From Deltaproteobacteria bacterium (lineage in GTDB: Bacteria > Myxococcota_A > Polyangia > Polyangiales > B10-G4), in NCBI GenBank assembly GCA_003647065.1, contig QMMC01000008.1, positions 1-39,242 of the forward strand: DNA of 39,242 nucleotides, written 5' to 3'. Below, piece after piece: positions 9,713-19,277 of the stretch (positions are counted from its first letter, which is position 1; the number at the start of each line of letters is the position of its first letter). Below the pieces are notes generated by a model. It worked only from the letters and a program-made list of their open reading frames with translations. It was not told the DNA's origin and ran no database searches. The translations under genes were made by a program, and so were the position numbers.

Positions 9713-10723
9713 TCAGGGCGCGTAGGTTTCGGCGAGGGCGTGCAGCGCGGCGCGCGCGGCGGCGAGTGGTGCCTGACGGCAGAACGTAGTGCTGTTGTCG
9801 TACGTCGTGCCGTCGAGGGCGAGGCTCATGGATTCGTATACGTCGGTTGGCGGGCTACAGGGCGCCTCGTCCATGGCGAGCAGCTCGATGAGCGCGGGGT
9901 CAGTCAGCACGGATACGGCGCTGCCGAGCTCTGCCGGGGTGACCGTTGCCTCGTGAACGCCGCCGGAGATTTCGCCAGTCCCGTCGACACGGAGGGTGCC
10001 GTCGGCGTGCAGCTCGACGAATCCGTTACAGTCGAGCTCTGGCGGACAGAACCCGCTCGTGCTGATGCGGAAACTGTCGAAGCGGGCCGGCGCGGGGAAG
10101 TGGCGGTCGGTGAGGTCCGACAGTGCCTTGCGCGCGTCGACCAGCGCACCCTGGCGACAGAAGGTCGTGCTGTTCTGGTGGGTCGCGTCTTCGAGCTCGA
10201 GCGTCATACCCTCGTAAATGTCGGTGGGCGAGGAGCACGGGGGCTCGGCCGCTGCCAGCAGGTCGATCAACGCGGGAGCGGTGAGCGCGGCGACCGCCTC
10301 GGCCAGCTCGTCGGCGTCGACCGTCGTCTCGTGAACGACCGCCGGGAGCTCGCCGGTTCGATCGAAGCGAAGCGAGCCGTCGGCGTGCAGCTCGACGAAT
10401 CCGTTGCAGTCGACCTCGGGCGGACAGAACCCGCTCATGCCGATGCGGAAGCTCGCGAACGCGCTGTCCGGTGCGCAGTCCGAATCGGGTCCCGCGCAGA
10501 TGCCCGCGTTGATGAGTCCCGAGTCGCACTCGCCGTCGCCGTACCAGCCGAATTCCCCGCACAGATCACAGCCTGGTGCGAAGTCGAAGAGCGCGCAGAG
10601 GTCCGCACCGTCGGCCTTGCCGGCCATCGCGTCCGCCTTGGGGAACGCACCTTCTTCGGTGGTGGTGGTCGTGCAGCCGACGGCGGCGAGGAGAATCAGT
10701 GTCGTGAGGAGTGCGTTGCGCAT
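9713..10723 (-). CDS. Lipoprotein with a duplicated ~115-residue domain, unknown function
   Basis: A 336-aa predicted lipoprotein; the signal peptide ends in LLAAVGC with Cys17 as lipid site. Residues ~42-85 are a compact cysteine-rich stretch (LCALFDFAPGCDLCG ... GDGECD ... CAGPDSDC), likely disulfide-bonded. Two homologous domains follow, about 89-205 and 213-330. Each opens with SFRI(G/S)xSGFCPPE(V/L)DCNGFVE, then HADG(S/T)LR, then PCS(S/P)PTD(I/V)YE, and ends with NSTTFCRQ. The four cysteines per copy sit at the same positions. I do not recognise the domain. The gene is monocistronic, with its own terminator downstream. Confidence 0.82.
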   Translation of the reverse strand: MRNALLTTLILLAAVGCTTTTTEEGAFPKADAMAGKADGADLCALFDFAPGCDLCGEFGWYGDGECDSGLINAGICAGPDSDCAPDSAFASFRIGMSGFCPPEVDCNGFVELHADGSLRFDRTGELPAVVHETTVDADELAEAVAALTAPALIDLLAAAEPPCSSPTDIYEGMTLELEDATHQNSTTFCRQGALVDARKALSDLTDRHFPAPARFDSFRISTSGFCPPELDCNGFVELHADGTLRVDGTGEISGGVHEATVTPAELGSAVSVLTDPALIELLAMDEAPCSPPTDVYESMSLALDGTTYDNSTTFCRQAPLAAARAALHALAETYAP

Positions 10724-11046
10724 CGGAATGCCTTGGTGAGGGTCGTGAGGGTTTCGCCCCTCCCCACTGCACTCTCCGGGCCGACAGTGTCAGCGGATCG
10801 CAACAGTTCAAGCGCGCCAGAAACACCAGTTAATTCAACGATCTGACCGAGCGGTATCCGGCTACGACAAGCGCCGCCTCACTGGCTCAGAGATGCGCCA
10901 GTCGGCTTCTCCTCGCCGACCGCGCCGAGGACGCAAGCCGGGCGTTTGGCGTGAGTGGACGGCATTGGAGCCAAACGGTGTCGCATGGAGCGTGAGACAC
11001 AAGCGAGGCCAGATCGCGCCGTGGATCGCGCTCCAGGCGATACTGT
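10724..11046. other. Intergenic region with a long-loop inverted repeat
   Basis: This holds the upstream region of the lipoprotein gene (minus) and the sequence after the giant TPR gene (also minus). The clearest structure is an 8-bp perfect inverted repeat, CGTTTGGC (10943-10950) and GCCAAACG (10970-10977), with a 19-nt loop, ~70 bp past the TPR gene stop. Without a T-tract it is a weak terminator or an operator candidate. No gene is evident. Confidence 0.5.
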
Positions 11047-14000
11047 TTAGCGGCAGCGGCGGACGGCTCGGCGTACGTCTCCCGCATCGAAGCCCCGGGG
11101 GGCGGCGGCCAGATACCTGCGCCCCAAGGTGCACACCTCTTCGCTCGGCCGGGCCGTGGCAATCTCCACGACGAGGAGCCCCATGGCTTCGACCGACGGG
11201 GGCGAGGCCGCGACGGCGCGGCGCAATGACTCGATGGGGTCGCGGCTGAGGGCCGAAGTCACCGCGGCGATGTACATGTGGGCGTCGGCGCAATCCTCAT
11301 CGAGGGCGAGGGCGGCGGTCGCGATCGTCCGGGCGCTCGTGAAGTCATCGCGCTCGTAGGCGATGCCGGCCCGGGCCGCCTCGATGCGCGCCATGAAGGA
11401 GGGCCCCATGCCCCGGGCTTCGGCAGCGGATTTGGCCCGCCCGAGCAGCCCCTCGACGCCGGAGGTTGAACCCGCGCGGGTGCGCGCGATGACCAGGCCG
11501 AGGAGCGCCTCCGGGTTGTCGGCGTCGATGCCGATGACCCGGTTGAAGACCCGAGCGGCGGCCGTATCCTTGAAAGCTTGGAGATTGGCCTGGCCAAGGG
11601 CGATGAGCAGGCCGGGCTCCCTGCTGCGTCGCGCCATGCGTCGGAGGACGAGGACCGCCTCCCACCCCTTGCCCTCGAGAACCATCACCCGAGCCTTGGC
11701 CTGGTCGAGGAACGGCCCCTCTCCCCCGGCCTCTTCGGCCCGGACGATCGCCGCCTTCATGGCATCGAGGTCTGAACCGCCCGCGACCGCCAGATAGGCG
11801 AGACCCGCGAGTGCTTGCCCGTCATTTGCGGCGAGCTCGAGGACGCGCTCAAACGCCCGCGAGGCGATGTCCTGATCGCCGGCGCGTAGCGCGGCCTCCC
11901 CGAGAGAGCGGTGCACATCGGCCGAGTCGGTCTGGCTCTGGGCGACGATCCCCCAGGTCGCCATCGCCGCCGGCCACTCGTTCTTCGCGCCCTCGAGGTT
12001 TGCCCGCGCCGCAAGGAGCGGGACCGCAACCGCCACGCCCTCCGGGCGCTGGACGCGAAACGCCCGTTCGATCACTCCCCCCGCATCGTCGATCCGACCG
12101 AGAGCGATGAGGACCTCGACTAGGACCGGGACGACTTCTACGTTCGCCGGTGCTTGCTGGGCCACGGGCTCGAGGAGGATCGCGGCCCGTTCGTTGTTTC
12201 CACGCCGCGCCTCCATCGCGCCGAGGCGGGCCGATGCCGGGATGTTGAGGGCCGGGTCGGCCTCGCGGGCCTGCTGGTAGAAACCCAGGGCGGCTTCGAC
12301 TTCGTCCCTGGCCTCGGCGACGCGACCTCGAATGAGGCTGGCGTGGGCTCCGGTGCCCGCTTCGGCGAGGGCGACGACCGCAGCTTCGATGTCGCCCTGA
12401 CCGAGGAAGGTGCCCGCCCGAAGACGTGCTCGGCGCTCCACGCGAATGCCCTCCTCGGGCAGGAACCCGAGGGTCTCCGAAGCGTCGTCGAAGGCCGCCA
12501 CACCGACGAAGACTTCTGCTAGGTCGAGGATGAACTCCTCGTCTCCGGGAGGTCGGATTGCCGCGGCCGCGCGCCCCTCTTCGATGGCCAACGCCGGGGC
12601 CCCGTGGGTCGACGCATGCCAGGCCTTGATCAAATGAGCCCAGGCGCGCTGGGGGGCGGTGGCCGTGTCCGCGAGTTGGTCGAGCACGGCCGTCGCCTCT
12701 GCCGCAGCGGCGTCTGGGTCGCTATTGGCGAGTTTCAGAATGCGAGCCCGAGCAACGCGTACGTCGCCGGAGGCGTTGCCATCGGGGATGCCATCGAGGG
12801 CCGTGGTGGCGGCTTGAATGTCGCCGGCCCGAGCTTCGAAGTAGGCGTTGAGGGCGACGTAGCGCGGAGATGTCGGCCGGGATTCGCGGGCTCCTCGGCT
12901 GGCATCGAGAGCGTTTTCATAGTCGGCGGCGGCCGCGGCGACGAGGGCCAGGGTCCGCCGGACCTCGGCGTTGGTTTGCACCTGGAGAGGGAACTGGCTG
13001 ATCGCTCCCCGGGCCCGGCCGATGTCTCCTCGGGCAAGAGCGAAGTAGGCCCCGGCGATGATCGCGTCGCGGTGGTGAAGCTCTTCGCCTTCGAGCATGA
13101 CCAGCAATGCCTCGGTGGAGGCGGCCGCTTCGGGCACCCCGTGATCGATCAGGAGCGTCGCCTGGAGGCGGGCTCGGAGGGCGACGTCCTCCGAGTCGGA
13201 TCCGTCGTGCTCGTCGGCGAGCTCGATGACCCGGTCGAGGCTGGCTCTCCGGCCATCTTCCTCGGCGGCGGCGAGAGCAGTCTGGATGCGTTCTTCGGCG
13301 CGGCCATCGAGCCAATAGGAGGCCCCGACGAATCCGATGATCCCGATGAAGAGCGGGACGGCGATGCCGATCGCGAAGAGTGGGGCTCGAGAGCCCTTCT
13401 TCTTCTGTACCTGCTGACCCTGCTGACCCTGCTGACCCTGCTGGCCGTGCTGAGCTGGAACCGGACGGGCAGGCACTCCAGCGCCAGGGGAGACCGCCTG
13501 GGGCACGCCGGGCGATGCCCCAGGCATGGGCGCACCGTGAGCGAATTGCTGGGGGCCGCCGGCACGGGGAACGGGCGACCCCGGATAGTCCATCGGTCCC
13601 GTAGGGGCGACCGCCGGCGGCGCCGCGTAATCCGCCGGACCCCCCGGTGCAAAAGCTGGCGCCGGCGCCGCACGCGGGGCGGGGAGGGGTCGCTGGGCGG
13701 CGGCGGGAGGTGCCGCAAAATCCGCCGGGCCCGCGGGGGCAAAGGCCGGCGGCGGCGCCGACTGGGGACGCGCAATGGTTCTCTCCCCGGGCAGAGCTTC
13801 GAGAGGGGCGAAGGCGCTCGTAGCGGCCTCGACCGCAAAGTCTTCGTCATCACTGGGGCGCGCGTAGGTCGGGGCGTTTTCCGCGAAGTCGACCGCCGGA
13901 GGTGGCACGAAGGCCGCCGGGGCCGGGACGTGGTACGGCGAGGGCGAAATTGGCGGACGGATCTCGTCCACGTCGGAGAGGTTCAGTTCGTTGGTGAGGA

Positions 14001-14874
14001 GCCCATCCTGGCCGACGTCGCCGGGGTCCGTGGCGACCTTCGCTTGGGGCGTCTGGGCAGCCGTGGGCTCCTCGGGAACGAACGCCGGGGCCGGCGGCCG
14101 CGGGGGAATACTGGACACCGAAGACGCATACCCGGGAGTCGCGGGAGCCCCAGGCGGCGGGGGGGGAAACTCCGACCCGGGGGGCGCGGGAAACGAGGAC
14201 CTCGAAGAAGGCCCGGCCGGAGGCGCCGGCGGCACGGACCGGGGCGGCGCCGACCGAGGAGGCGGCGGCACGGACCGGGGCGGCGGCGCCGCCGGGGGAG
14301 GCGGCATCTGGCTGCCGGTCTGGGGCGGTGGCGGGATCGACGAGGGTCGGGCGATGGTCGCCTCACCCTGGAGGTAGGACACCTCCCCGGGGGCGTTCGG
14401 GTCGTACTGCGGCACCGAGCCGGTGACCACGTCCTCCCACTCGGGCGACTCGGTCTGCACCGTGGCGACCGCCTCGGGATCGAACCAGCGGTCGATCGTG
14501 GCCGAGGGGACGGGTTCTTCGGCGGCCACCTCGGACAGGAGTTCACGCGCTTCTTCGTCGCTCGGGTCGAGCTCGAGGGCGCGCCGGAAACTGTCCCGGG
14601 CCTTGTCGACCTGGCCATCGCGGAGATGTGCTTCTCCGAGGAGTCGATGGGCCGGCCCAGCCTCGGGACGGTCCCGAAGCACCGCCATCATCTCCGCGCG
14701 GACCTCGTCGTGACGAGAGAGCGCGAGCAAGGCCATACCGAGCAGAATGCGCACTTCCGTCATCGCGGGGCGCGACAGCAGGATTCGCCGGCAAGCTCGG
14801 ACCGCCTCCTGGTAGCGGCGCTCGGCGATCAACTGCTTGGCACGGGCGCTAAGGTCCTCGGTCGAGGTGCCCAT
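11047..14874 (-). CDS. Giant TPR protein with proline-rich linker and one membrane segment
   Basis: 1275 aa. Residues ~5-120 form three or so tetratricopeptide repeats (AKQLIAERRYQEAVRACRR; FRRALELDPSDEEARELL). Residues ~180-490 are a low-complexity Pro/Ala linker ending in a (GQQ)n tract. One transmembrane helix at ~495-520 (LFAIGIAVPLFIGIIGFVG) is followed by ~750 residues of TPR-like helical pairs. The layout implies a cytoplasmic N-terminal TPR, a membrane anchor and a large extracytoplasmic TPR solenoid, or the reverse. It starts 52 bp after the transglutaminase gene, so it belongs to the MoxR operon; TPR proteins are frequent partners of MoxR/DUF58 modules. Some myxobacterial motility and envelope proteins have this form, but I cannot assign it to one. 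Confidence 0.9.
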   Translation of the reverse strand: MGTSTEDLSARAKQLIAERRYQEAVRACRRILLSRPAMTEVRILLGMALLALSRHDEVRAEMMAVLRDRPEAGPAHRLLGEAHLRDGQVDKARDSFRRALELDPSDEEARELLSEVAAEEPVPSATIDRWFDPEAVATVQTESPEWEDVVTGSVPQYDPNAPGEVSYLQGEATIARPSSIPPPPQTGSQMPPPPAAPPPRSVPPPPRSAPPRSVPPAPPAGPSSRSSFPAPPGSEFPPPPPGAPATPGYASSVSSIPPRPPAPAFVPEEPTAAQTPQAKVATDPGDVGQDGLLTNELNLSDVDEIRPPISPSPYHVPAPAAFVPPPAVDFAENAPTYARPSDDEDFAVEAATSAFAPLEALPGERTIARPQSAPPPAFAPAGPADFAAPPAAAQRPLPAPRAAPAPAFAPGGPADYAAPPAVAPTGPMDYPGSPVPRAGGPQQFAHGAPMPGASPGVPQAVSPGAGVPARPVPAQHGQQGQQGQQGQQVQKKKGSRAPLFAIGIAVPLFIGIIGFVGASYWLDGRAEERIQTALAAAEEDGRRASLDRVIELADEHDGSDSEDVALRARLQATLLIDHGVPEAAASTEALLVMLEGEELHHRDAIIAGAYFALARGDIGRARGAISQFPLQVQTNAEVRRTLALVAAAAADYENALDASRGARESRPTSPRYVALNAYFEARAGDIQAATTALDGIPDGNASGDVRVARARILKLANSDPDAAAAEATAVLDQLADTATAPQRAWAHLIKAWHASTHGAPALAIEEGRAAAAIRPPGDEEFILDLAEVFVGVAAFDDASETLGFLPEEGIRVERRARLRAGTFLGQGDIEAAVVALAEAGTGAHASLIRGRVAEARDEVEAALGFYQQAREADPALNIPASARLGAMEARRGNNERAAILLEPVAQQAPANVEVVPVLVEVLIALGRIDDAGGVIERAFRVQRPEGVAVAVPLLAARANLEGAKNEWPAAMATWGIVAQSQTDSADVHRSLGEAALRAGDQDIASRAFERVLELAANDGQALAGLAYLAVAGGSDLDAMKAAIVRAEEAGGEGPFLDQAKARVMVLEGKGWEAVLVLRRMARRSREPGLLIALGQANLQAFKDTAAARVFNRVIGIDADNPEALLGLVIARTRAGSTSGVEGLLGRAKSAAEARGMGPSFMARIEAARAGIAYERDDFTSARTIATAALALDEDCADAHMYIAAVTSALSRDPIESLRRAVAASPPSVEAMGLLVVEIATARPSEEVCTLGRRYLAAAPRGFDAGDVRRAVRRCR
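13411..13446. repeat. Four 9-bp tandem copies encoding GQQ units
   Basis: CTGCTGACC is repeated three times exactly and a fourth time with one mismatch. It encodes a (GQQ)n stretch just before the membrane helix of the TPR protein; the copy number may vary between strains. Confidence 0.95.
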
Positions 14875-14926
14875 CGGGTGGTCAGGGTAGTCGGCTGGGG
14901 CCCCGGGGGAAAGTAAAGACCCGTCC

Positions 14927-17134
14927 TCAGACCGAAGCTGTGCGATTTTCGCTGATTCGGGATATTTCCAGGCGGAGGCGGTGCAGATCGGCGTCGGTCA
15001 GAGCCTCAGCTCCCCAGCGGCTGGCCTCGTAGCGGGCCGTGACCTCATCGACGACGTCAGCCGACACAAAACCCAGGGCCCGAAGGGTCTCGGCGTGTTC
15101 TCGCGGGGTACGAGTGTCCGGACGGGGATGACCGCGCCTCCGGAGGGCCCTTTCGAGGTCACGATAGAGGGAGACCGCGGCCCGAATGGTGGGGCTCTCG
15201 TCGATCTCACGACGGCGCGAGGGGCGCCGGAAGAGCCGGGCCACGACCCAGCCAGCGAGGCCGAGGAGCACGAGGGACCCCACGAACATCGCCCAGGGGC
15301 TCAGCGGCGCCCGAGACGACGGGGCGGCGCCTGGGGCATGTCCGCCGTCATCGACGAGGGAAGAAACGGCCCGGCGCGCCTTCGACAGAAAGCGGAAGAC
15401 TCGGCGCAGGCCATCGACCTGAGAGCGGATGTCGTATCCCACGATGTCGCTGGCCCACCGCGTACGAATCGCGTCCATCATCGCCCGAACGTCGGCCATC
15501 AACCCTTCGTCGACGGCGAGCTCACCGCGAGCAGGCGGGGTCGGGTCGAAGGCCACCCAACGCCCGTCGAGGTGAGCTTCGACCCAGCTGTGAGCGTCTC
15601 CCTGCCGCACGGAGTAGTACCCGCCGTAGGGGTTGTAGGTCGCGCCGGCAAACCCAGTCACGTTGCGGGTCGGCACGCCGAGGCTCCGGAGCATTACCGA
15701 CATCGCCGTCGAGTAGTACTCGCAGTGGCCGTAGCGGGCCTCGAAGAGGAATGCCTCGAGGGGATCACCATCGCCCACCCGGGGCATCTCGAGGGAGTAG
15801 CGGTAAAGGCCGCTATCCCGGAGGTGGGCCTGAATCAAGGCCGCCCTTTCACGGTTGGTCACGGCGCCTGCGGTGAGCTCAGCCGCGAGAGTGGAGACGC
15901 GGTCGACGCGCCGCGGGAGCGCGAGGTAGCGGTCGCGCTCGTCGGAGTCGAGTTCGTCGACGAAGACCTCCCCGGGATCGGACGACGCGTAGACCGTGTA
16001 CCGAAGCCCCAGACCATCGTCGTCGACGTACCGGTACTCGTCTCCGGCCGAAGAGTTGACCTGTCGGGCGCGGTCTCGGGCTGCTTCGACGCGCGGCGGA
16101 ATCTTCACGCCCACTGCACGCTCCGGCAAGAAGAGCACGGGTTCGTCGAGGCGATCGAGGATCACCTGGAGCTGAACGTCCTCGGGCAACGCCTGGCGCC
16201 GAAATGGGAAGTACTCGCCATCGGAGCGCATGGAGACGCTCTCGGCGGTGGTACGCGTCCAACGCCGACCGTCATAGTGGTCGAAGGAAGTTCCACGCAT
16301 GCGCAACGCGAGTTGGGCCGGTACGACCGCTGACTCCGGGTTGCCTGGTCCGTCCTCATCGAGCGGGCCCAGCTGGAGGCGCATGACGACCGTCGGGTCG
16401 TCTCGAATGACGCCGAAATCTCCAAGCTCGATATTGCGTCCGAAACCCGCCGTCCGTTGCCCGCCGCGGCCTCCGAACGAAAGAAAGCCGAGCCCCACCC
16501 GCGGGAACGCGAGGAAGAGGCCGACGGTGAGCAAGAAGATCGGAAGGGTCAGGGCCGCCGTTCCGAGGAGGAAGCCGGGGCCGACGATGCGTCGCGACGC
16601 GAGGACCCGGCGCACGTCGGGACCGAGCTGCGCGCCAGTCTCTCCCGTCGGCCGACCTCCCTGGTACTTGCCCTCGATCTCGCTCCGGAGCTGGGAGAGC
16701 ACCAACATCCACGGAGTGGTGATCACGAAGCCGATGAAGACGAAGCCATACGCGAGGTCCGTCGAAAGCACCGTGGCGGCGATCAAGTGGAGGAACGCCA
16801 GGATCGCGATTTGCTGGTGGTCCTTCGCGGTAGCGCGGTTGAAGAGGCGCGAAAGCTGGAGGAAGGCCGCGTACTCGAGGCCGAGGGCGAGGAAGGGCCC
16901 ACCGAGAACTCCTCGGACGATCTGGAAGACGAAGAACGCCACGACCGCGGCGTTCCAACCGCGGACCCATCCCGCGGTGCGGACACGGTCGCCCTCTACG
17001 AAGAAGCTGCCCAGGTAGGCCACGAGGATGAGGCCCTGGACGGCGATGCCCAGCTCACCGCCGAGGGTCAGTGCGTACAACCCGAGGGCGGCGATGAGGT
17101 AGGTGACGAGCTTGTGCAGCAAGGCGAAGCTCAC
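14927..17134 (-). CDS. TgpA-type membrane transglutaminase-like protein
   Basis: 735 aa. The first ~210 residues contain six or seven hydrophobic helices (DUF3488/TgpA N-terminal region). An extracytoplasmic transglutaminase-like domain follows, with an apparent intact triad: Cys471 in YGHCEYYS, His515 in GDAHSW and Asp530 in VAFDPTPP. Another helix (~600-625, WAMFVGSLVLLGLAGWVVARL) precedes a DUF4129-like C-terminal domain (PREHAETLRALG). The start is GTG in a 4-nt overlap (GTGA) with the DUF58 stop, indicating translational coupling. MoxR-DUF58-TgpA triplets are widespread; TgpA acts on periplasmic substrates that are mostly unknown. Confidence 0.93.
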   Translation of the reverse strand: MSFALLHKLVTYLIAALGLYALTLGGELGIAVQGLILVAYLGSFFVEGDRVRTAGWVRGWNAAVVAFFVFQIVRGVLGGPFLALGLEYAAFLQLSRLFNRATAKDHQQIAILAFLHLIAATVLSTDLAYGFVFIGFVITTPWMLVLSQLRSEIEGKYQGGRPTGETGAQLGPDVRRVLASRRIVGPGFLLGTAALTLPIFLLTVGLFLAFPRVGLGFLSFGGRGGQRTAGFGRNIELGDFGVIRDDPTVVMRLQLGPLDEDGPGNPESAVVPAQLALRMRGTSFDHYDGRRWTRTTAESVSMRSDGEYFPFRRQALPEDVQLQVILDRLDEPVLFLPERAVGVKIPPRVEAARDRARQVNSSAGDEYRYVDDDGLGLRYTVYASSDPGEVFVDELDSDERDRYLALPRRVDRVSTLAAELTAGAVTNRERAALIQAHLRDSGLYRYSLEMPRVGDGDPLEAFLFEARYGHCEYYSTAMSVMLRSLGVPTRNVTGFAGATYNPYGGYYSVRQGDAHSWVEAHLDGRWVAFDPTPPARGELAVDEGLMADVRAMMDAIRTRWASDIVGYDIRSQVDGLRRVFRFLSKARRAVSSLVDDGGHAPGAAPSSRAPLSPWAMFVGSLVLLGLAGWVVARLFRRPSRRREIDESPTIRAAVSLYRDLERALRRRGHPRPDTRTPREHAETLRALGFVSADVVDEVTARYEASRWGAEALTDADLHRLRLEISRISENRTASV

Positions 17135-18240
17135 GGCGCGCCCTCCGCGTCACCCGCATCTTGGGTGGCTTTTGGGGCGGCTTTGGGGGCGGCTTTTGGG
17201 GCGCCCCGGGAGACTACCGGCACCACGATGGACCGGGAGGCACCGGCCGGGACGGGATCCGAGGGATCAGCTGCCGTGAGCCGTGCGAGGAACGCCCAGA
17301 TGGGGTCCGGAGAGCCTCCCGGAAACACGACTTTGGACCGAGCGCCGCGGACCGCGACGTCGATCGCGGCTCCCCGGGTCAAGGCGGCCGCGGCGAGGGA
17401 AGCCACCTCGCTCACGGCGCGCTCGAAACCGAGATCCCAGCTCTCACCGGCGGCGGCGGGGCGGGCGTTGTCGAGGACGAGGGTCATGCGCGCCGCTGCA
17501 TCGCGCTCGCGCTCCCGAACCACGATGCGCCCGAGGGCGGCGCTCCTTCGCCAGTGGATCGCTCGCGCCTCATCGCCGGGACGGTATTGCCGCAGCCCGG
17601 CTACCTCGGTGCCCGGGCCCACTCGCCCGACGGGATGGTCCGCCCCGTCGTCTATGCCTCGAAGCAGCCCCTGGTCGACGTCGACCAGCTGCGGATAGAC
17701 CAGAAGCTCTTCCGGCCCCTCGTGGAGAAACGCCTTTTCGACGAGGCCGAAGGGATACCGGGTCCCCACCCGAAAGCCCGAGAGGTTGAGGATGCCGCGC
17801 TTTTGGGGGACGCGTTCGTAGGCCGCCTGGGTCGTGCCCGCGGCAGGGATCTTGAGGAAGTAGCAGCGCCTATCGGTGGGCTCGTCCTCGGCGCGGTCTT
17901 CGACCTCGAGGGAGTAGCTCGGCAGGCGGCGTTTCACATTGTCGACGTGCAGTTCGACGAGGGTCGGCGTGCGCGCAAAGGCCCGGGTCGGCAGCCGACG
18001 AGTCACGAAGACCCGCATGAGCGCGATCTCCGACAGGACCATGCTCAGCAGGAGAAGGCTGAGCATCAGCCCGAGCATGAGATAGAGGAGGTTGTTGCCG
18101 GTGTTCACCGCCGCGATGCCGACGCCGACGGTCACGAAGACGAAGGCCTTGCCCCCGCGGGTCAGCCGGGCCCGGCGGCGCGGCCCCGGAGCGCGCCTAC
18201 GAAAACGACTACGGAGCCCCGCCAAGGCCGCGGCGATCAT
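17131..18240 (-). CDS. DUF58 domain membrane protein
   Basis: 369 aa. Two adjacent membrane helices near residues 28-75 (FVFVTVGVGIAAVNTGNNLL then LMLSLLLLSMVLSEIAL) lead into a cytoplasmic part with the DUF58 signature (RQYRPGDEARAIHWRRSA) and a vWA-like tail. The C-terminus has three APKA-type repeats encoded by a 12-bp tandem repeat. ATG at 18240 is taken because the MoxR gene ends at 18263; the longer frame to 18321 would overlap it. DUF58 proteins are the standard partners of MoxR AAA+ ATPases, probably as adaptors at the membrane. Confidence 0.92.
   Translation of the reverse strand: MIAAALAGLRSRFRRRAPGPRRRARLTRGGKAFVFVTVGVGIAAVNTGNNLLYLMLGLMLSLLLLSMVLSEIALMRVFVTRRLPTRAFARTPTLVELHVDNVKRRLPSYSLEVEDRAEDEPTDRRCYFLKIPAAGTTQAAYERVPQKRGILNLSGFRVGTRYPFGLVEKAFLHEGPEELLVYPQLVDVDQGLLRGIDDGADHPVGRVGPGTEVAGLRQYRPGDEARAIHWRRSAALGRIVVRERERDAAARMTLVLDNARPAAAGESWDLGFERAVSEVASLAAAALTRGAAIDVAVRGARSKVVFPGGSPDPIWAFLARLTAADPSDPVPAGASRSIVVPVVSRGAPKAAPKAAPKATQDAGDAEGAP
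17167..17202. repeat. Three 12-bp tandem copies at the DUF58 C-terminus
   Basis: GGCTTTTGGGGC occurs twice exactly and once with one difference, encoding repeated APKA units just before the end of the protein. Confidence 0.95.
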
Positions 18241-18262
18241 TGGTGTGGCTCTGGATCCCGCA

Positions 18263-19249
18263 CTAAACGGGTACGGCCAGGGTGCTGAGGAGGTCACGAA
18301 TGACGCGCTCGGCGTCGTCACGGCGCCCGGCAGTGTCGGGGCTCCCGGCGACGCGGACGCGATGAGCCAGGACGGGGACCGCCAGCGCCTTCACGTCGTC
18401 CGGCGTGACGTAGGTTCGACCCACGACCAGGGCGTGAGCTCGGGTGGCGCGTTCGAAGGCGAGGGCCCCTCGGGTCGAAGCGCCGAGGGAGAGCATCGAG
18501 CTGTGGCGGGTTGCGACGACGATGTCGTGCAGATAGTCGAGGACCGACTCTTCGACGCGCACCTGGTCCACGGCCTCCTGGGCCGCGACCAGGGCCGCTT
18601 CGTCGACCACGGTGGTGAGCTTGTCCGTCGGCTCGCCGCCGCGCCGCCCCCCGAGGACCCGGCGCTCGACTTCCTTGGACGGATAGCCGATCGACAAGCG
18701 CATCAAGAACCGGTCGAGCTGCGACTCGGGCAAGGGGTAGGTGCCGTAGAACTCCTCGGGGTTTTGCGTCGCGACGACGAAGAAGGGTTCCTCGAGGATG
18801 CGGGTAACTCCGTCGATCGAGACCTGCCGTTCGTCCATCGCCTCGAGGAGGGCGCTCTGGGTCTTCGGGGTCGTTCGGTTGATCTCGTCCGCGAGAAGGA
18901 CGTTGGTGAACACGGGGCCCGGGCGGAACGAAAACTCACCCCGGTTCTGTTCGTAGATGGAGCCACCGAGGACGTCGGCGGGCATCAAGTCGCTGGTGAA
19001 CTGAAGGCGCCGGAAGTCGACGCCGACGGAGCGTGCGAGGGCGCGGGCGAGAGTCGTCTTGCCGACCCCGGGCACGTCTTCGATGAGGAGATGCCCACGG
19101 GCAAAGAGCGAGGTGACGGCGAGTTCGACCACCTCGCGCTTGCCCTCGAGGGCCTTCCCGACGTTCGCGACGATGCGCGCGGCGACATCCGCGGCGCCGG
19201 CGTCGATGGGAGTGGCGGCTTGCACGGCGATGGAATGTAGCACGGTCAC
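18263..19249 (-). CDS. MoxR-family AAA+ ATPase
   Basis: 328 aa from the GTG at 19249; a second GTG at 19225 is equally possible, and neither has a clear ribosome site. Walker A is DVPGVGKT (58-65), Walker B LLADEIN (118-124), and the sensor-1 region FFVVATQNPEEFYGTYPLPE is typical of MoxR. These ATPases act as chaperones that mature or insert cofactors into partner complexes and are nearly always coded with DUF58/vWA proteins, as here. The start follows the histidine kinase stop by 28 bp and the stop precedes DUF58 by 22 bp. Confidence 0.94.
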   Translation of the reverse strand: MTVLHSIAVQAATPIDAGAADVAARIVANVGKALEGKREVVELAVTSLFARGHLLIEDVPGVGKTTLARALARSVGVDFRRLQFTSDLMPADVLGGSIYEQNRGEFSFRPGPVFTNVLLADEINRTTPKTQSALLEAMDERQVSIDGVTRILEEPFFVVATQNPEEFYGTYPLPESQLDRFLMRLSIGYPSKEVERRVLGGRRGGEPTDKLTTVVDEAALVAAQEAVDQVRVEESVLDYLHDIVVATRHSSMLSLGASTRGALAFERATRAHALVVGRTYVTPDDVKALAVPVLAHRVRVAGSPDTAGRRDDAERVIRDLLSTLAVPV

Positions 19250-19277
19250 CGCGCCACAACGGCGCTGGGACCTCGCT

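Noticed and set aside
12604-14916. 770-codon plus-strand frame
   Set aside because: Antisense to the proline-rich and TPR parts of the giant protein; its Arg/Gly-rich product is a GC-content artefact.
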